64,000 nt of DNA, taken from Thalassovita gelatinovora (GTDB taxonomy: Bacteria; Pseudomonadota; Alphaproteobacteria; Rhodobacterales; Rhodobacteraceae). The position numbers and the translations under genes are program-made. Within the stretch, counting starts at the first letter, position 1. Each line of letters starts with the position of its first letter. Shown one piece after another: positions 63,128 to 64,000 of this stretch. Location: assembly GCF_001458355.1 (NCBI RefSeq), contig NZ_CYSA01000028.1, positions 1 through 64,000 of the forward strand. The letters run 5' to 3'. The notes below the pieces were generated by a model. It made no database searches. It was not told where the DNA came from and saw nothing but the letters and a program-made list of their open reading frames with translations.

Positions 63128-64000
63128 CTAGCTTTCCATGTCCAGCGCTAGCGCATAGGCAACGCGTTCGGTTGCGTCCAGATCGATGGTCAGGGCCTGT
63201 TGATACAGGTCTTCGAATTCCGGCATATCGTGCAATTCGGCGGCCTTGGCCCGGTGCCAATCGACCCCCTTTTCGTGCCAGTTGCGCAACGTGTCATCCG
63301 CCATCAAGCTGTCATATTCGGCCTGCATCCGTGTCAGGTTGCGTTTGATGGTGACATCCTTGCAATCGGACCAATCCATCCGGATCCAGTAATTCAATCC
63401 GATCGAACGGTCGACATGCAGCGCCCGACCGCGCTGGCGTTTGACCAGATAACTTTCAGCACTGCGCAGCGCGTAATGATTAAGCTGGATCAGGTCGTAA
63501 CCGATGGTTTTCTTTGAATTGCGCCAACCCTTTTCAGCAGCTTCGCGGGTCATGTCCTGACCCGATCCATTGACCCATTTGACCTTTGCTTTGACGGCGT
63601 CGATCAGCTTGTTGGGCCGGTGGCAGCTGATTTTTTCATAAGCGCCAATGTTGCGGAACATCGTCTTGAAACCCCAGACGGTATGCGGCTTGGGGCAGAA
63701 TTTAGGGGCGCAAGTGTCGAATTGATCGATGACAAAGCTGTCTTCCAGACGGGTCACGCCGTTATGACCGAACAGGCGCCAGGTCATCGCAACATTGGTC
63801 GCGTCGCCGATCCGGTCAAAGAAATCCGGCAGCGTGCCGTTGCCGCAGCGGATATTCATGAATTCGTCCACATCGATATGGGCGATCCAGTCAGAATTTT
63901 GCAGTACCGGTTCCTTCAGCGCTTGATTGAGCGCGTATTGCTGGGGCGAATTGCCTTTCCATTTGTCATTGTTGCGGTGCTGCACAATGCCCATGTCCTG
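63128..64000 (-). CDS. Glycosyltransferase family 2-like protein (partial, N-terminus outside the window)
   Basis: The last 290 codons are in view and the frame is open to the right edge (QDMGIVQHRN). HIDVDEFMNIRCGNGTLPDF is the metal motif; WRLFGHNGVTR and LNHYALRSAESYLVKRQRGR match its neighbour. The N-terminal nucleotide-binding strand lies beyond 64000. It forms a tandem pair with the gene at 62074-63123. Confidence 0.83.
   Translation of the reverse strand, partial: QDMGIVQHRNNDKWKGNSPQQYALNQALKEPVLQNSDWIAHIDVDEFMNIRCGNGTLPDFFDRIGDATNVAMTWRLFGHNGVTRLEDSFVIDQFDTCAPKFCPKPHTVWGFKTMFRNIGAYEKISCHRPNKLIDAVKAKVKWVNGSGQDMTREAAEKGWRNSKKTIGYDLIQLNHYALRSAESYLVKRQRGRALHVDRSIGLNYWIRMDWSDCKDVTIKRNLTRMQAEYDSLMADDTLRNWHEKGVDWHRAKAAELHDMPEFEDLYQQALTIDLDATERVAYALALDMES

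Overview
The window reads as chromosome from a GC-rich alphaproteobacterium of the Rhodobacteraceae (Roseobacter group). This is inferred from the alphaproteobacterial character of the proteins, from the gene order SPOR protein - D,D-carboxypeptidase - tmk - holB - tatD - phosphonate-type MBL hydrolase, from a PutA without a DNA-binding domain beside an Lrp-type regulator, and from several proteins of the kind that roseobacters carry without a known function. No rRNA, CRISPR array, replication origin or intact prophage is visible. There is one tRNA (Ser-UGA).

Layout. 1-0.6 kb: right end of an IS3-family element abutting a decayed acyl-CoA synthetase fragment. 0.8-8.8 kb (minus strand): a LysR regulator followed by a complete oligopeptide-type ABC importer (two ATPases, two permeases, one binding protein) and a cytosolic gamma-glutamyltransferase, which suggests uptake and cleavage of a gamma-glutamyl compound. 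9.3-11 kb: LuxR-type regulator and glucokinase. 11-15 kb: divergent putR/putA for proline catabolism. 15-23.3 kb: sulfotransferase-like protein, orphan iron-type permease, membrane-anchored glutamate-synthase-domain protein, an unknown two-helix membrane protein, and PEP synthase. 23.3-25.4 kb: an integration scar with a truncated P4-type integrase and a frameshifted remnant. 25.4-31 kb: the housekeeping operon named above. 31.1-33.2 kb: tRNA-Ser followed by a second scar in which a truncated IS3 element is joined to a truncated ATPase gene. 33.3-36.8 kb: an 864-residue membrane protein with secretion/pilus-like domains at both ends, then a SIMPL protein. 36.9-43.2 kb: O-acetylhomoserine sulfhydrylase, VOC protein, two related glycosyltransferases, a highly structured RNA leader and a DEAD-box helicase. 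43.3-49.6 kb (minus): NlpD-like lipoprotein, pcm, surE, SDR, DUF2199 protein, a small PilP-like protein, purF. 49.9-58.8 kb: Na/Pi cotransporter (plus), then cvpA, radA, two small membrane proteins, mlaF, mlaE, alr and dnaB (minus). 59-60.8 kb: pyrE and pyrC. 60.9-64 kb: a pseudo-esterase-like protein and two more DVDEF-type glycosyltransferases, the last running off the window.

The points most worth a second look are: (1) a 113-nt RNA upstream of the DEAD-box helicase that can form an 11-bp closing stem, an H-type pseudoknot and two further hairpins; (2) the 864-residue protein that appears to join a GspL/PilM-like cytoplasmic domain to a PilP/GspC-like periplasmic domain, with a 97-residue stand-alone copy of the latter domain near purF; (3) four glycosyltransferases of one family plus an esterase-like protein lacking its serine; (4) two integration scars, one beside tRNA-Ser.

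Starts were chosen from ribosome-binding sites, operon overlaps and family N-termini. Six genes appear to use TTG.
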